A DNA stretch of 64,000 nt from Labia minor (lineage: Eukaryota; Arthropoda; Insecta; Dermaptera; Spongiphoridae). The position numbers and the translations under genes are program-made. The stretch is from assembly GCA_963082975.1 (NCBI GenBank), contig OY720345.1:30078611-30142610 (forward strand), in the 5' to 3' direction. Shown here piece by piece: positions 1-10,827 of this stretch. Position 1 is the first letter of the stretch; every line of letters starts with the position of its first letter. The notes beneath the pieces are model-generated. The model was given only the letters and a program-made list of their open reading frames with translations. It made no database searches and was not told where the DNA came from.

Positions 1-60
1 TAATGCAATTTTTTTTAAATTAGCCTCATACCAATCTTTGGTTGGGCCCGAAACAAAATA

Positions 61-1236
61 AGCGGGAGTGTCCTCCCCTAGACTTTCCCGCATATAAATA
101 GGTATAAAGAGTTGTGAATGAATATTTAGAATGTGTAAACTTGGTATTGATAAAGAGCCAGTTCGTATTAGTTCAATGGTGTCAAATTTGATATTTGGTA
201 ACATTTATATATATATATATATATATATAGAATAAAGTGCTACTTCCGGTTAACTGATATTTTAAATGTAAAAAAAACAGATATGGATATAATATAAATA
301 TTTTTAATTTTATTTTATTTATAATATATAAGGGCTGGCTGTGACGTTATGAAGTGCTGGGTGACGTCATATAATTTTAAATTAAGAAAAAACTAATGAA
401 GATGATTTTTCTCGAGGATAAAACCAATACAAAGTGCATAACACGTGGAGATATGTCCTCACGTGAAATTTGATATGAAAATAACCCTTCACTTCCTCTC
501 TTCGATCGGCAATTCTAGCACTTCCGGATTCCGGATTTGCATTAAAAGTTGATCAATTCATCCTACTGATGTATTAAGTAAATATACCAAATTTCATCAA
601 AATCCGTTGAGCCGTTCAGGCTGTACACATCTATACGGACGTACGGACCGACGGACAGACATCATGCTAAAAATACTTTTTTCTGTAAGAAAATGCATGA
701 TTCGTGGAGATATGTACCTAAAAATATCCATAGGTGAAATTTGGTGTGAAAACAATACCTCCCTTACTATCGTCGGTCGGTAAAAAAGAAACGCTACTTG
801 TATAGGTAAAATGTCACTTCCAGTAGTCAGATCATGATGAAATTTGGTATCTCAATTTTTTTCATATTTTTAAATCTATATACAAAATAGGAAGCAAATA
901 TCTCGAAGCAAACTGGTACTTTACTTGAAAGGTAAACGCAACCAGTGTAGGTAAAGTACCACTTCCGGTTAACCGATTTTGACGAAATTTTGATAGAAAT
1001 CTACAAACTGTGAATAATATCGGTGTACCAAATTTCGAAGTCCTAGCTTGATTAGTTTTTGAGTAAATTTGCTTACAGACATTACATACATACATACACA
1101 CACACAGACATAATTCGAAAAATGGTATTTTCCGACTCAGGGAGGTCTAAAACGTCAAGATCTATTGAAATCTCGAAGTCGAAATTTTTGACGATTCCAA
1201 TACTTCCCTTATACGAAGTATGCGGGAAAGTAAAAA
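61..1236 (+). mobile_element. Family B hairpin-ended non-autonomous element, interrupted (Helentron-like candidate)
   Basis: The left end reads GGGAGTGTCCTCC followed by GACTTTCCCGCA, and the right end has TGCGGGAAAGT followed by AAAAA. The left inner motif is the inverse of the right end. A (CATA)n/(CA)n microsatellite sits near 1086-1108. The same layout, with different arm sequence, recurs at 7961-8874, 59708-60317 and 63311-63920. A second element (family F) is inserted at about 265-789. No transposase is present. Subterminal inverted motifs, a terminal hairpin and an internal microsatellite are known from Helentron-associated elements such as DINE-1. Assignment to that group is inference. 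Confidence 0.5.
265..789 (+). mobile_element. Family F element, copy 1 (lacks the 5' end)
   Basis: This is one of four copies of a repeat in this window (also about 6801-7110, 17959-18516 and 20831-21447). All share two TGACGTCA-like palindromes (near 340-372 here), a CGGACGGAC-type microsatellite after GCCGTTCAGGCTGTACACAT, and a 3' end of CGTCGGTCGGTAAAAA. Copies 2 and 4 keep a 5' motif ACCGACCGACGG that is the inverse of the 3' end; this copy lacks it. It lies inside the family B element at 61-1236. There is no coding capacity. Confidence 0.6.
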
Positions 1237-1280
1237 CGTAAAATTTCAACTTTATCGATATCCAAATCAACATGGTGTCT

Positions 1281-1685
1281 TTAGTATTCTTTTTCAAATT
1301 GCTCAAACCATTTTATCGGATTGTGTTGCTTATCAAATTTGTTTAAAATAAATTTTTTTCCCACCTCGTGAAAATTTATTTTATTTAAATATTTTTTTAA
1401 CTTCAAATCATTTATTTCTTTAGTCAAAACATTTTCTTCATCAGATTGATTATACTTTAGTTCCGATTGAATTGACTTTATTTCTTCCAATGGAATATTT
1501 TTATAGCAAAGGTTATCATCTTCATCGAAATATTCTTTCAGTAAATTTTCGTCTATTTTAAGTCCTATTTTTCGATAACCATTAATAGGTTTTATAGCCA
1601 CAATAGCGTTTTTTATTGATAATTCTTGAATAAGTACCTTGTGATCTGCCAAATTTTGATATTCGTCTGGAAGTGCATACCACAA
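1281..1685 (-). pseudogene. Gag-like retrotransposon fragment
   Basis: An open frame of about 134 codons on the minus strand. It is rich in Lys and Glu and ends in a K-W-F-E-Q-F-E-K-E segment. Such segments occur in gag-type proteins of insect retroelements, where the flanking region continues into a capsid-like domain. Here the frame stops at once and the family B element follows, so only the N-terminal part remains. No protease, reverse transcriptase or LTR is visible next to it. The assignment comes from remembered family resemblance and is tentative. A host gene exon is the alternative, but no good splice sites were seen. Confidence 0.35.
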
Positions 1686-2430
1686 AATTTTATCTTGCGT
1701 AAGACCTTCCAGTCTAAATTCATTTTCTTTATGATGTGTATATATAATTTATTTTCTTCCAATCGGCTTGTATCCATTCTAAAAATGTCCAAGTAATTTA
1801 ATTTGTAAGGTGGCTTTCAAATGAGAGAAAGGTTTCTTCGTTTTTGTTGTGATTTTATTAATTCTAAAAGAATATTTACAATTATTATACAATTATTAGA
1901 ATATTTACACATTTAAATAATACATACCTAAAAGAATAATTAAATTACACGTTATTTTTATAGAATATTATATACACAATCAAAATTAAACTAACTGCTT
2001 ATCTTACATTAATACTTAAAAAATACTTCATATAAGCCCTCTATCCTAAACTATATATACTAAAGTTAAAAGAAGCTATAAATATAATTTATATATTTAA
2101 AAAAGAATAAAGTAAATATATTAATCATACTTAATAATAATTCATAATAATAGTGAAGTATTTTAGTGACGAAAAAATCAGAAACAAATATTTTTATTTA
2201 TTCACAAATTTAAAAATACCCGATACTTTTAATTAAAATTTCGATTAAAACGTATACCTATTGATTTTTATAAATATTTCTTTTTGATGTAAACAATTTC
2301 TCAAATCAAAAATTAATTGACAAAAAGTTTTTCAATTAATACTTATTTCTTTATATAAGAATACCAATAGTATTATTATTATTAATATTATTATTATTCA
2401 TAGAAATTGAAAATTTCATTTCAAGTAATC
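1686..2430. other. AT-rich upstream region of the first OR gene
   Basis: No gene is seen. From about 2100 to 2430 the sequence is nearly identical to 10500-10827 upstream of the second OR gene, so this is the 5' part of the duplicated block and probably carries the shared promoter. No clear TATA/initiator pair could be picked out of the AT-rich background. Confidence 0.5.
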
Positions 2431-4281
2431 ATGTCCAAGATAGAGAATTATGGTTATGTTGGGGTCCAACTTCATGTATTAAAATTCTTTGGTTTTTTCC
2501 CACCTGATCGTACATTTAAAATTTATCCAGCTCGTGTATTTTTTCGTTATTATATTATATTAATGGCCATATTTTTTTGTATATTCATGACAGGGGGAAT
2601 ATTTGAAAAAATTGATGATTTCCTTGAAGTATCACGTTTAACTTATATTACTTTGATGAATATTCAATTGTTAATAAAATTAATTGTTTGCAATGTATTT
2701 TATTATCCATTATTTGTTGAATTGGTTAATGATATTAATGAATATACATTAAAACACATTTCATTAGAAAAACATAAGGATTTTATTAAAAAAAGAATCA
2801 GATTTATTGTCAAAGGAATGATAGTTTATCTATTTATTTGTTCTCAAGTACTTATTTTGGAAATTTCTAAATGGTATACAGGTGATCCCATCAGACCCTT
2901 TAAGGTTCCATTCTACTTTCCTGGATTTGATCAATTACCACTCTTTATTTATTATTTGATTATATTATGTTCACTGTTTTATCATATGTACGCTGTTACT
3001 ATTTTTCCTACAGTTTTAATATTACAAATTGGACTTTATTGGTAACTATTTTTTTTAATAATTTATATAAATATATTATTAATTTTATTTTCTTTTTTTA
3101 ATGATTAAATCAAAATTAAATATCTAATTTAAGTAATCTTTTGGATAATATGCGGTCAATGATTATAAAATTTGAAGGATTGATGCCAGATAATATGAAT
3201 GAAAATGAATTAAGAAATTCTAACATGGAAAAGAAGATTCTTTCTAAATTTATTTTAATAAAAAAAGATTATGATAAATTATTGAGGTAAATGATGTAAT
3301 ATTTATATCTAATTATGATATTTTAATTAATTTAAGAAAACTTTTTTATAGTCTTTATGATAAATTATATATTATTATGAATCCAATTTTAATTGCTCAA
3401 AATATTTGGGTTTCAATAATTTATTGTGTTTTAATTTATTCCTTAACATTGGTAAGTTTAATTTAAAAGTCCATGTAAATTCTCAATTCAAATTTAATTT
3501 TATATTTTTTTTATATTTTAGAATAATTTGACTGCAGGTGATATCGCCCAATGTCTATATGTTTTGTTTATAAATATTGTTGATCATTTTCTTATATGTT
3601 GGCAATGTTCTCAAGTGGTAGAAATGGTAAATAATTTTCTAATAAAATTTGATTCTGTAATAATTTGGAGATGCACATATATATTTTAGACTCCTTTATT
3701 AACCACAAAGACTTTTCATTGTGGTTGGGAGAAAATAAATCCAAGGTTCAGAAAATATTTAATTATTTTTATGATGAAACTCAATCGGCCATTGATATTT
3801 AACGCTGGGTTATTTGGTCAAGTAGCAATTCCTCTTTGGATTTCGGTAAGTTGATTTTGAAATCAATTTACTATCTTAGCTAATATAGATAGAGATAAGA
3901 TTATTCTTTAACTACTAAATAAAATAAATAGAACATATGAATATATTGATTGATATTATTTGATGTAATAATTAAGAGATGTATATAAACATCAAAGGAT
4001 ATTTAAAAAAAAAAAACAGAAAATAATTTTTATCAATGTAATAATTATGTTAATAATTTCTTAATTTAACTGCATTTCAAACTTCAAGAAACAATCACAT
4101 TTTTTAATATTAATCAAAATTATTAAATATGATATTTATAGGTCAATAATACATCTCAAATAGATATTCAATTAAAAGAAAAATACTTTTTTATCCTTCT
4201 AAAATGAACTCTAATTTTGTTTTCTAGATGCTTCAAACTTCGTATTCATTATTTACTTTCTTGAAACATCAAAATAATTAA
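2431..4281 (+). CDS. Insect odorant receptor, tandem copy 1 (six exons, 392 aa, intact)
   Basis: Exons are 2431-3041, 3134-3286, 3352-3451, 3522-3626, 3690-3845 and 4228-4281, all with GT/AG introns and matching phases, summing to 392 codons, a usual length for the insect OR family (7tm_6). Hydrophobic segments fit seven membrane passes with rough centres at residues 45, 82, 137, 185, 275, 305 and 365. The C-terminus has the typical SYSLFTFL signature after an IPLWIS segment. ORs are ligand-gated ion channel subunits in olfactory neuron dendrites that work with the co-receptor Orco; this is a variable, ligand-tuning type, not Orco. The ATG at 2431 is the first in frame. The ligand cannot be deduced. 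The near-identical neighbour at 10828 shows a recent tandem duplication. No stop or frameshift is seen. Confidence 0.9.
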
Positions 4282-4814
4282 AAATATTTCATTTAAAATG
4301 AAAATTTAATAGAAAAATGAATATCGAATGAATTTTACATAAATTGTTATAGTCACATTATGATTGATGATATTCTTAGATTGTTAGTGTATTCAATAAT
4401 AATTTATTAAAATGAATGTATAAAATTAAATGAGTTTCATTACTTATAAATTATATATTAACAAAAACCTTTTTAATCTTTAACCTTTGTATAATAAGAT
4501 TTTTAATAAATTCTCTTTTTTGATGTAATATTAATAAAACAAAATATTAAATCTTTATAGGTATATAAAAAAGATTTTTGTCTACACATTGCTCAGAATT
4601 TAAAAAAAAACTCATAACTGCAAGTTTCATGATCTCTACAATGCAAAAGTGACTTTTGAATTTTTTATGTCTGTCTGACTCAAAATTTGAAGGACTAATT
4701 ACTATGAAATGAAATCATAATAATCTTATAAACCTCAATTTGATCAAAGGCCTTAATTTTGATCAATATATAAGCAATAACCACAGAAATTATTTTATAA
4801 ATATTTATATAATA
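4282..4814. other. AT-rich 3' flank of the first OR gene
   Basis: Homology with the second OR copy continues to about 4440 (compare 12930-13085) and then stops, which marks the right edge of the duplicated block. The rest is AT-rich with no recognised feature. Confidence 0.45.
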
Positions 4815-5202
4815 CTAGCTGCTCCGAGCGCCTTCGGCGCTCTTCACACCTAGACGGGGGCTCCGCCCCCTGTACCCCCGAGTGATACATAGTATTTGGT
4901 TGAAAGTCTGTATGTAAAAGGTTTTCATCCATTTTGTTTCAATCAGTATAAGTAGATTTTCTTGTAAAATATATTTTAATTTAATCAGTAAATTAATTAT
5001 ATATTATTATTGTATATGTTATATTTATCTAACTCTGTCTCTACAGTTTTCGAAAGTTCTTAGCCGCAGCATCCACTATCTAATCTAAGCGTCCCTATCC
5101 TGAGCTACAACCAAATCCTACCCTGTCCCATCTCTCCCATGTCCCTTCCTTCATTGTCCACCCACCTTGGTCCTTGGTCTTCCACCGGATGTTTCCCAAT
5201 CG
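4815..5202 (-). mobile_element. Helitron-like 3' end, minus orientation, joined to a LINE tail
   Basis: Read on the minus strand, this ends in a GC-rich hairpin (stem GAGCGCC/GGCGCTC at 4826-4842) followed by GGAGCAG and CTAG, next to a host T. A hairpin shortly before CTRR with insertion beside T is the known signature of Helitron 3' termini. The segment is an inverted copy of 7506-7908. Its inner half (from about 5040) is the 3' tail of a LINE reverse transcriptase. No Rep/helicase coding is present, so it is non-autonomous. Confidence 0.65.
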
Positions 5203-5418
5203 GTTTCTCCCAATTTCTAGTTTCTCCAATTCCAACCACGTCCCCTTCCTATCCTAGCCTTCTTGATTTTATAACCTTAACTATATCTGGACATTATTTC
5301 TCGTTATGCCATCTCCGCCATCCCCCTGTGACCTCATCTTCTTTTGGCCTATAAATGCTGCGAACAATATTAATCTCACAAATACTCCAAATCTACTCTC
5401 GTCTCCCAGAGTCATCGA
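5040..5418 (-). pseudogene. LINE reverse transcriptase C-terminal fragment
   Basis: The minus-strand translation keeps pieces of the same polypeptide as the LINE at 44410-45330: a G-D-E-S-R-F-G-V-F segment at about 5405-5430, then a degraded counterpart of the R-S-I-Y-G-P-R-K-D segment, and a G-R-P-R-type tail towards 5150. Several frameshifts and stops make it non-functional. It merges without a visible boundary into the Helitron-like end at 4815-5202. Confidence 0.6.
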
Positions 5419-5599
5419 TAGGGTGTCCAAACGTCCCGTCTTTAGGTGCTCTGTCCCAAAAATGTCTTCGGGACACCCTACTGTTTTTTCAATATTTAGG
5501 ACATTTCGTAATTTTTTCTTCAAAATTTTTTCAATTTAGTTCTAAAAAAAAGGTATACCGTTTGTCCCGGTTAGGTGTTTTCGAAATATGGTCACCCTA
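5419..5599. mobile_element. Short hAT-like MITE (TAGGGTG family), 181 bp
   Basis: Terminal inverted repeats are TAGGGTGTCCA at the left and TGGTCACCCTA at the right. The flanks GTCATCGA (5411-5418) and GTCATGGA (5600-5607) match at 7 of 8 positions, a likely 8-bp target duplication. The interior holds CGTCCCG and TGTCCC motifs. A second copy is in the last intron of the second OR gene (12362-12609). An 8-bp duplication is typical of hAT elements. There is no coding capacity. Confidence 0.7.
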
Positions 5600-6800
5600 G
5601 TCATGGATCAACATGAAAAATAATTGTTTTATATATTTTAATTTTGATCCTCTTTGATGAGATAAGCCCCTTTACTGCATAATAACAGGCGTTACTCAAT
5701 TACAACGTCGATTTAAATTCTTCTCGAATATTATTATCTTTGGTGATTAGAGATCTTAAGTATTTAAATATTTATACATTTTCAAATTCTACATTTTGTA
5801 TGTAAGTCGTATCCGTATCATAATTGTTGAATTTTTTTGTTTAATTACATTTCGGTTGATTTTTCCCCAATTTCTCTAATCATATGTCTCCTCTTCCAGT
5901 CCAATTCATTTACCTATCAATGTTGCATAAGGAATTTAAATTTCTTAATTTGGCTAGAACACTCCATTTTTTAAAATTTTAAATAGAGAGGGAGAGAGAG
6001 AGAGGTTCTAATTATATATATATATATATATCTGTTTCTATGACAGCAAAAAAGTAAACAAATTATAAACATACAAACACTCTCCTTTATATATATTTCT
6101 GGAAAATGGAACACCCGCAGCTCAGCTCAGGAGTTACCTAAGATTCTAATTTCTTTTTTATTTTTCATCATTTGAGGTACCCTTCACCTCAGAAAAATTT
6201 GGTTACCTTACTCCTTGTAGTTTAGGCTCTGGAGTTTTTTGCGTACAGACGGACACTAGCGTATTAAATATATAGATTGCATGTTGTTCATTCAGAGCCT
6301 CCACAGGCTAGTGAATAAGTTATAATAATTCCATTTACTTTCTTCAAATTTTTTTAATTTTTTTTTTTAAAGTATATTCAGCATTGAAATTGCCATTAAA
6401 TATGCAGGTAATTGGAACTCCAACATGTAATATTAGCAAATATTCTGGGATGGGAAAAATACTAAGATCATGTCATGTCCTATTAAATATTTTGAATTTT
6501 ATTAATCAATCTAATATAATGAAAATAAATTAATATATATACTAAGATCATGTCATGTCCCATTAAATATTTTGAATTTTATTTTGAATCATACAATGGT
6601 AATGTAATATTGTAGGTAGACTTTTGAGACAAACAATAAGAATCTCTATAAAATAAGAGAATATACTTATTCCGAAAACCGTTAATTAAAATGTAATAAC
6701 TATTAACAATTAATAAAGTAGAAATAATTTTCGAACAAATAAAAATGTAATAATTATTAACAAAAAAAATAAAAAATAAAAATAAATTATTAACAAAATA
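5600..6800. other. Repeat debris with a possible retroposon end and a direct duplication
   Basis: No gene is seen. Near 6215-6275 a stretch ending GTACAGACGGACACTAGCG and an AT-rich tail resembles the 3' ends of arthropod RTE/SINE-type retroposons. A segment of about 43 bp, starting ACTAAGATCATGTCATGTCC, occurs twice, at 6461-6503 and 6541-6583. GA and TA simple repeats lie near 5985-6030. Confidence 0.4.
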
Positions 6801-7110
6801 AGTTGACCTGTGGCCAGGTCCGAACCGACCGACGGTTTGAAGTAAATTAATTTCCAGCTACAGAAACAATTTCAAATAATTTTAATATATCTATTAATGT
6901 AATAAAAAAACAGATATGGACATAACATAAATATTTTTAATTTTATTTTATTTGTAATATATATGTAAGACTAGGCTGTGACGTCATGAATGGCTGGGTG
7001 ACGTCATATAATTTTAAATTAAAAAATATTCGTAGAGATATGTAAAAATCTCCACATGTGAAATTTGGTGTGAAAACAATACCTCCCTTACTATCGTCGG
7101 TCGTTAAAAA
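6801..7110 (+). mobile_element. Family F element, copy 2 (internally deleted)
   Basis: The 5' end has ACCGACCGACGG near 6824 and the 3' end has CGTCGGTCG near 7096, an inverted pair. The two TGACGTCA-type palindromes are kept (6979-7008), but the central part with the GGAC microsatellite is missing, leaving about 310 bp of the roughly 615 bp seen in copy 4 (20831-21447). It is non-coding. Confidence 0.6.
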
Positions 7111-7376
7111 ATAAAAATAAAAATGTAATAATAAAAAATAAAATTTCAATTATATTAATTTAATAAATTGTTATTATTTTATTATTATTATTATTTTCAC
7201 GAATTAAACGGTATATTATTATTATTATTATTATTTGTAATAATTCCAATAAAAATAAAAACCAAAAAAAAGTTCAATTAAAACTAAAATTTCAATTATA
7301 TTCATTTAATACATTATTATTATTATTATTATTAAGTGTTCAGTTATCATATACGTAGATATGTATTCAGACACAC

Positions 7377-7410
7377 ATGCAAAAGCGAAGCATTTGCGGG
7401 TCTGCTATTT
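7377..7410 (+). mobile_element. Possible Helitron-type 3' terminus
   Basis: A short hairpin (GCAAA, then AGCGAAGCA, then TTTGC) is followed by GGGTCTG and CTATT. This has the layout of a Helitron 3' end, hairpin then CTRRT, but the terminal tetranucleotide is CTAT rather than CTAG/CTAA. No matching 5' end was identified, so the call is tentative. Confidence 0.3.
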
Positions 7411-7505
7411 TTATAATAGGCGTTTACTTCGTCATTATTATTAAACATTAGTTTTAATCGTTATCATGTTTTATACATATATATGTAAAATAAAGAGCCA
7501 CAAAT

Positions 7506-7908
7506 ATTGGGAAACATCCGGTGGAAGACCAAAGATCAAGGTGAGTGGACAATGAAGGAAGGGACATGGGAGAGATGGAACAGGGTAGGATTTGGTTGTA
7601 GCTCAGGATAGGGACGCTTAGAGAAATGTGGATGCTGCGGCTAAGAACTTTCGAAAACTGTATAGACACAGAGTTAGATAAATATAACATATACAATAAT
7701 AATATATAATTAATTTACTGATTAAATTAAAATATATTTTCCAAGAAAACAAATATATGTCTTATCTACTTATACTGATTGAAACAAAATGGATGAAAAC
7801 CTTTTACATACAGACTTTCAACCAAATACTATGTATCACTCGGGGGTACAGGGGGCGGAGCCCCCGTCTAGGTCTGAAGAGCGCCTGGAAGGCGCTCGGA
7901 GCAGCTAG
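7506..7908 (+). mobile_element. Helitron-like 3' end, plus orientation, joined to a LINE tail
   Basis: This is an inverted copy of 4815-5202. It starts with a LINE reverse transcriptase C-terminal tail (7506-7660), readable as a degraded version of the G-R-P-R ... A-Q-D-R-D tail of the LINE at 44410-45330. It then runs through AT-rich sequence to a hairpin (GAGCGCC at 7879-7885, GGCGCTC at 7891-7897) and ends GGAGCAG-CTAG at 7908 next to a T. The hairpin loop differs from the left copy (five bases against three). Confidence 0.65.
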
Positions 7909-7960
7909 TTTAATATAAATTTGTTTAATTTTTATTTATAAAATTATATACAATTAAATT

Positions 7961-8874
7961 TTTACTATCTCGCCAGAGAATTAATTTTTTAACACTTCAA
8001 ATCTCACGCGCCAACACGTGACGTGGTGCCATCAACAAAGAGCCAAACATGCGCTGGTTTAATAAATATTATTTATTAATTTTAATTTATAATTTTTAAT
8101 TAATCAAATTTAATTTAAATATAATATTGTAGTGATATTTTAGTGAATGGCGGTTCTTGTAAAATCCTATTAGTATAAAATTCCTAGTTAAACGACTTTA
8201 AAATAGTTTTTTTTAAGAAAAAGCTATTTAATAGGAATTTTGTGTAAGAATAAAATGTTGCCAGAAATCCCTTTAAGCCGGGTCAAATAAAAACCTTCCC
8301 CGAGTTGCATCCAGATCGAGAATTTGATTGGATGTCTGCGAGGAGAAATGAAGAACGGAGGGGAACAGCTTGCCTGAGGCAAGCGGTTGCCAGCGGTCGA
8401 CAAAGCAGTCGACGGAGAGGACAAGGCATTCGACGGAGGAGTCCTGAAGCAAGGGCTGACGACATCGGTAATTGGTCAATGGGGTGTCTATAACCCCAAT
8501 ATCACGGTCCAGCGCTGTGTTTCTCCGGGATCACCTGTTCACGCTGCCTTCGCCAGGAATCATCTGTACTCGTCACATCGCTTTCATAGAATTCTCCACC
8601 CTTCCAGAAAGAAACACACCCTGAAGCTGGATTTACTATTCCAAAGTGCTACCATTATACACCTATTGGCTACCATTACACCCTTCATTAATCCTTCAAA
8701 CCCTTTTGTTATACCATTACACACATACGAATTAAAATAAAATGTTAAACTTATTTTTTTATAAAAAATCCATTTTTTTACTTTTTTACCTTACTGCCCC
8801 AAAATAACACATCAATATATTATGTTAATTAATCCAATTCAAATTGCGAGATAGTCGAGTGGAGACACTCCAGC
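7961..8874 (-). mobile_element. Family B element, minus orientation, carrying an LTR-like insertion
   Basis: The right end is the inverse of the 5' start of the copies at 59708 and 63311 (TGGAGTGTCTCCACTCGAC), and the left end is the inverse of their 3' hairpin end (TTACTATCTCGCCAGAGA). About 350 bp of the 3' half, including the CA microsatellite, is missing. The segment 8128-8814 is absent from the other copies and is flanked by a duplicated ATAT, so it is a later insertion. Confidence 0.7.
8128..8814. mobile_element. Probable solo LTR, 687 bp, Gypsy-type
   Basis: Comparison with the uninterrupted family B copies defines the insertion exactly. It begins TG, ends CA and is flanked by a 4-bp direct repeat ATAT (8124-8127 and 8815-8818). 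TG...CA ends with a 4-bp duplication suit an LTR left by recombination between two LTRs, though Gypsy duplications are usually 4-6 bp and other element types are possible. The centre (8270-8600) is much richer in G+C than its surroundings, and AATAAA-like signals lie near 8733. Small open frames inside it are not convincing genes. Confidence 0.55.
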
Positions 8875-8990
8875 TAATTTTTATATACATTTAAAATAAA
8901 ACTTATTAAGGTAAAATAATTAAACGATAATTTAATAAAAATATAATTCAAAAAACTTTTTTAAATCTTGAAAATGTGTAAGCTAATAAT

Positions 8991-9014
8991 GCTGTCTCTG
9001 GCGAGATAGTAAAA
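8991..9014 (+). mobile_element. Solo 3' end fragment of family B
   Basis: GCTGTCTCTGGCGAGATAGT plus AAAA matches the terminal hairpin of the copies ending at 60317 and 63920. The rest of the element is absent. It abuts the decayed hAT transposase and probably truncated that transposon. Confidence 0.5.
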
Positions 9015-9019
9015 AAACT

Positions 9020-9915
9020 AATTGTTCAAATAATTCATCAGGTAAAGAAGATCTGGTATGTATATATGGTGCAAAAGAAAATAACCTCTCTACTGGCGCA
9101 GATGAGTATAAGTGAGTATTAAATTTAATAAATAATTTGTTTATTTCGGGTAATTTTTTAGAGTTCACATTTTTATTTTTGTCTTTCGTAAAAGATACAA
9201 ATTCAAAATCTGAATTTGTTTGAATTTTTTTTCTTTTGGGCTATAGAAAATATATAAAAATTATCTTTCACTGAACTATTCTCAAAAGTATTCTTTTTTT
9301 AATAATTTTTTTATAATTTTGAATTATATTCAAACATAAATTGTTTATTCTTATTTTTTTTTTCATTTAAATGTTCTGGAACCCAACTCATTTTGAAAGA
9401 TGGATGAAAACAAGTAGCTAAAATTGCTTCATTTATTTCCGGGGACAGTTCAAAAAATTAATTAAATCTGTTTTCAATAGAAAGTCAGATAGGTGAAATT
9501 AAAGAAGAAACATATCTCATATGTTGCTTTTTTAGATTTTCTATTCGATTTTAAAGCAAAGAGTGTAGAAATTAATTAAAAAGTGTTTTGTTCTCTTTGT
9601 AAAAGATCCAATGCTTGTGCAATTGGATTCATTAATTTTATATATTCTTCTAAATAAGCAAAGTCGATATCTATAAAGGCTTTTAGTCCGAGATCTTTGC
9701 AGAGTAAGTTTAGATTTTCTTTTTTTTTTTCAAATATATGTTTAGTGGAATTGTATAAGGAATTCCACCTCGTTGGAACAAAATAAATAAGAGAAGAATT
9801 CAAAATTTTACTTATGATTTCAGACGTTTTTGGTTTTCTTGACGTTAGCAATATGTTGTATGCACAGACCATCACTATATGGTTCATTCCGTGGAGACCG
9901 CTTTCCAAAACACCC
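9020..9915 (-). pseudogene. Decayed hAT transposase
   Basis: Three minus-strand segments belong to one hAT transposase. At 9908-9576 is a catalytic-region piece with V-P-T-R-W-N-S-L-Y-N-S. At about 9520-9370 is a segment readable as ATCFHPSFKMSWVPEHL. At 9168-9020 is the C-terminal dimerisation motif YSSAPVERLFSFA followed by a S-L-P-D-E-L-F-E-Q-L-V-F segment. Stops and frameshifts separate them and the N-terminal BED-type zinc finger is missing, so it cannot encode active transposase. The matching transposon end lies upstream at 10119. Confidence 0.8.
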
Positions 9916-9939
9916 CGAACTCGCCTGAAATTGCCAAAA

Positions 9940-10119
9940 CGCGAAATTAAAAAAAAAATCGGTGGGAACTTGTAACGTCCGGTACAAGTTCCTCAAAAAA
10001 TAAGGAACTAGTTACTTGCTCTTTTTTTTAGGGGGGGGGAACTAGTTACATTTCCCGTTCCAAAAAAAGTAACGTGCTCGGGAACGCCGTTACTTGTAAC
10101 GCGTTGCTGCCAAGCCCTG
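9940..10119 (-). mobile_element. 5' terminal region of the decayed hAT transposon
   Basis: Read on the minus strand the element starts CAGGGCTTGGCAGCAACGCG, a typical hAT terminal repeat beginning CAGGG, followed by repeated GTAAC/GTTAC motifs. The transposase remnant follows on the same strand. The opposite terminal repeat was not found, presumably removed or replaced by the family B fragment at 8991. Confidence 0.6.
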
Positions 10120-10827
10120 CCAACAAGGAATATAAAATTAATTATTCTAGCAATTCAAATACAAAGAATTATTATAAAATATTTAAATTTTAATTTCTAA
10201 TATTCAAATAAATAATTTATTCTATAAATTCCCACTTTAATTATTTAATACAATATTGAGATCATATTTTCTTAAATTATTATTTCTTTAAATTATTCTT
10301 ATTTTATTTGAATATTTCTTCTTTTCTCTTATGTTTAAAAGTGAAGGGTATAAATTTTATCCATGTCTAATATAAATAAACAGAAATTATTTTTTTAGTC
10401 TTTTATGAGTTAAGTTTTCAATTTCTCGTGTAAAAAGTCTCATAAAAAATGCCTAATTTAATTTGATTAATCTTTAATGTTATCATTGTGATATAATTAA
10501 AAATAGAATAAAGTAAATATATTAATCATACATAATAATAATTCATAATAACAGTGAAGAATTTTAGTGACTGAAAAATCAGAAACAAATATTTTTATTT
10601 ATTCACAAATTTAAAAATACACGATACTTTTAATTAAAATTTCGATTAAAACGTATATTGATTTTTATAAATATTTCTTTTTGATGTAAACAATTTCTCA
10701 AATCAAAAATTAATTGTCAAAAAGTTTTTCAATTAATACTTATTTCTTTATATAAGAATACCAATAGTATTATTATTATTAATATTATTATTATTCTTAG
10801 AAATTGAAAATTTCATTTCAAGTAATC
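10120..10827. other. AT-rich upstream region of the second OR gene
   Basis: No gene is seen. From about 10500 the sequence aligns with 2100-2430, so it is the promoter-containing 5' part of the duplicated block. Before 10500 it is plain AT-rich sequence. Confidence 0.5.

Noticed and set aside
861-1306. Overlapping frames on both strands near the left end
   Set aside because: They fall in the CA-microsatellite part of a non-coding family B element.
5139-5600. Several plus-strand frames rich in Ser and Pro
   Set aside because: They are antisense to a minus-strand LINE tail and run through a MITE; no gene signals.
8224-8740. Several overlapping open frames on both strands
   Set aside because: They lie inside the insertion defined as a probable solo LTR. 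The GC-rich composition keeps frames open by chance, and none has a domain or a start in good context.
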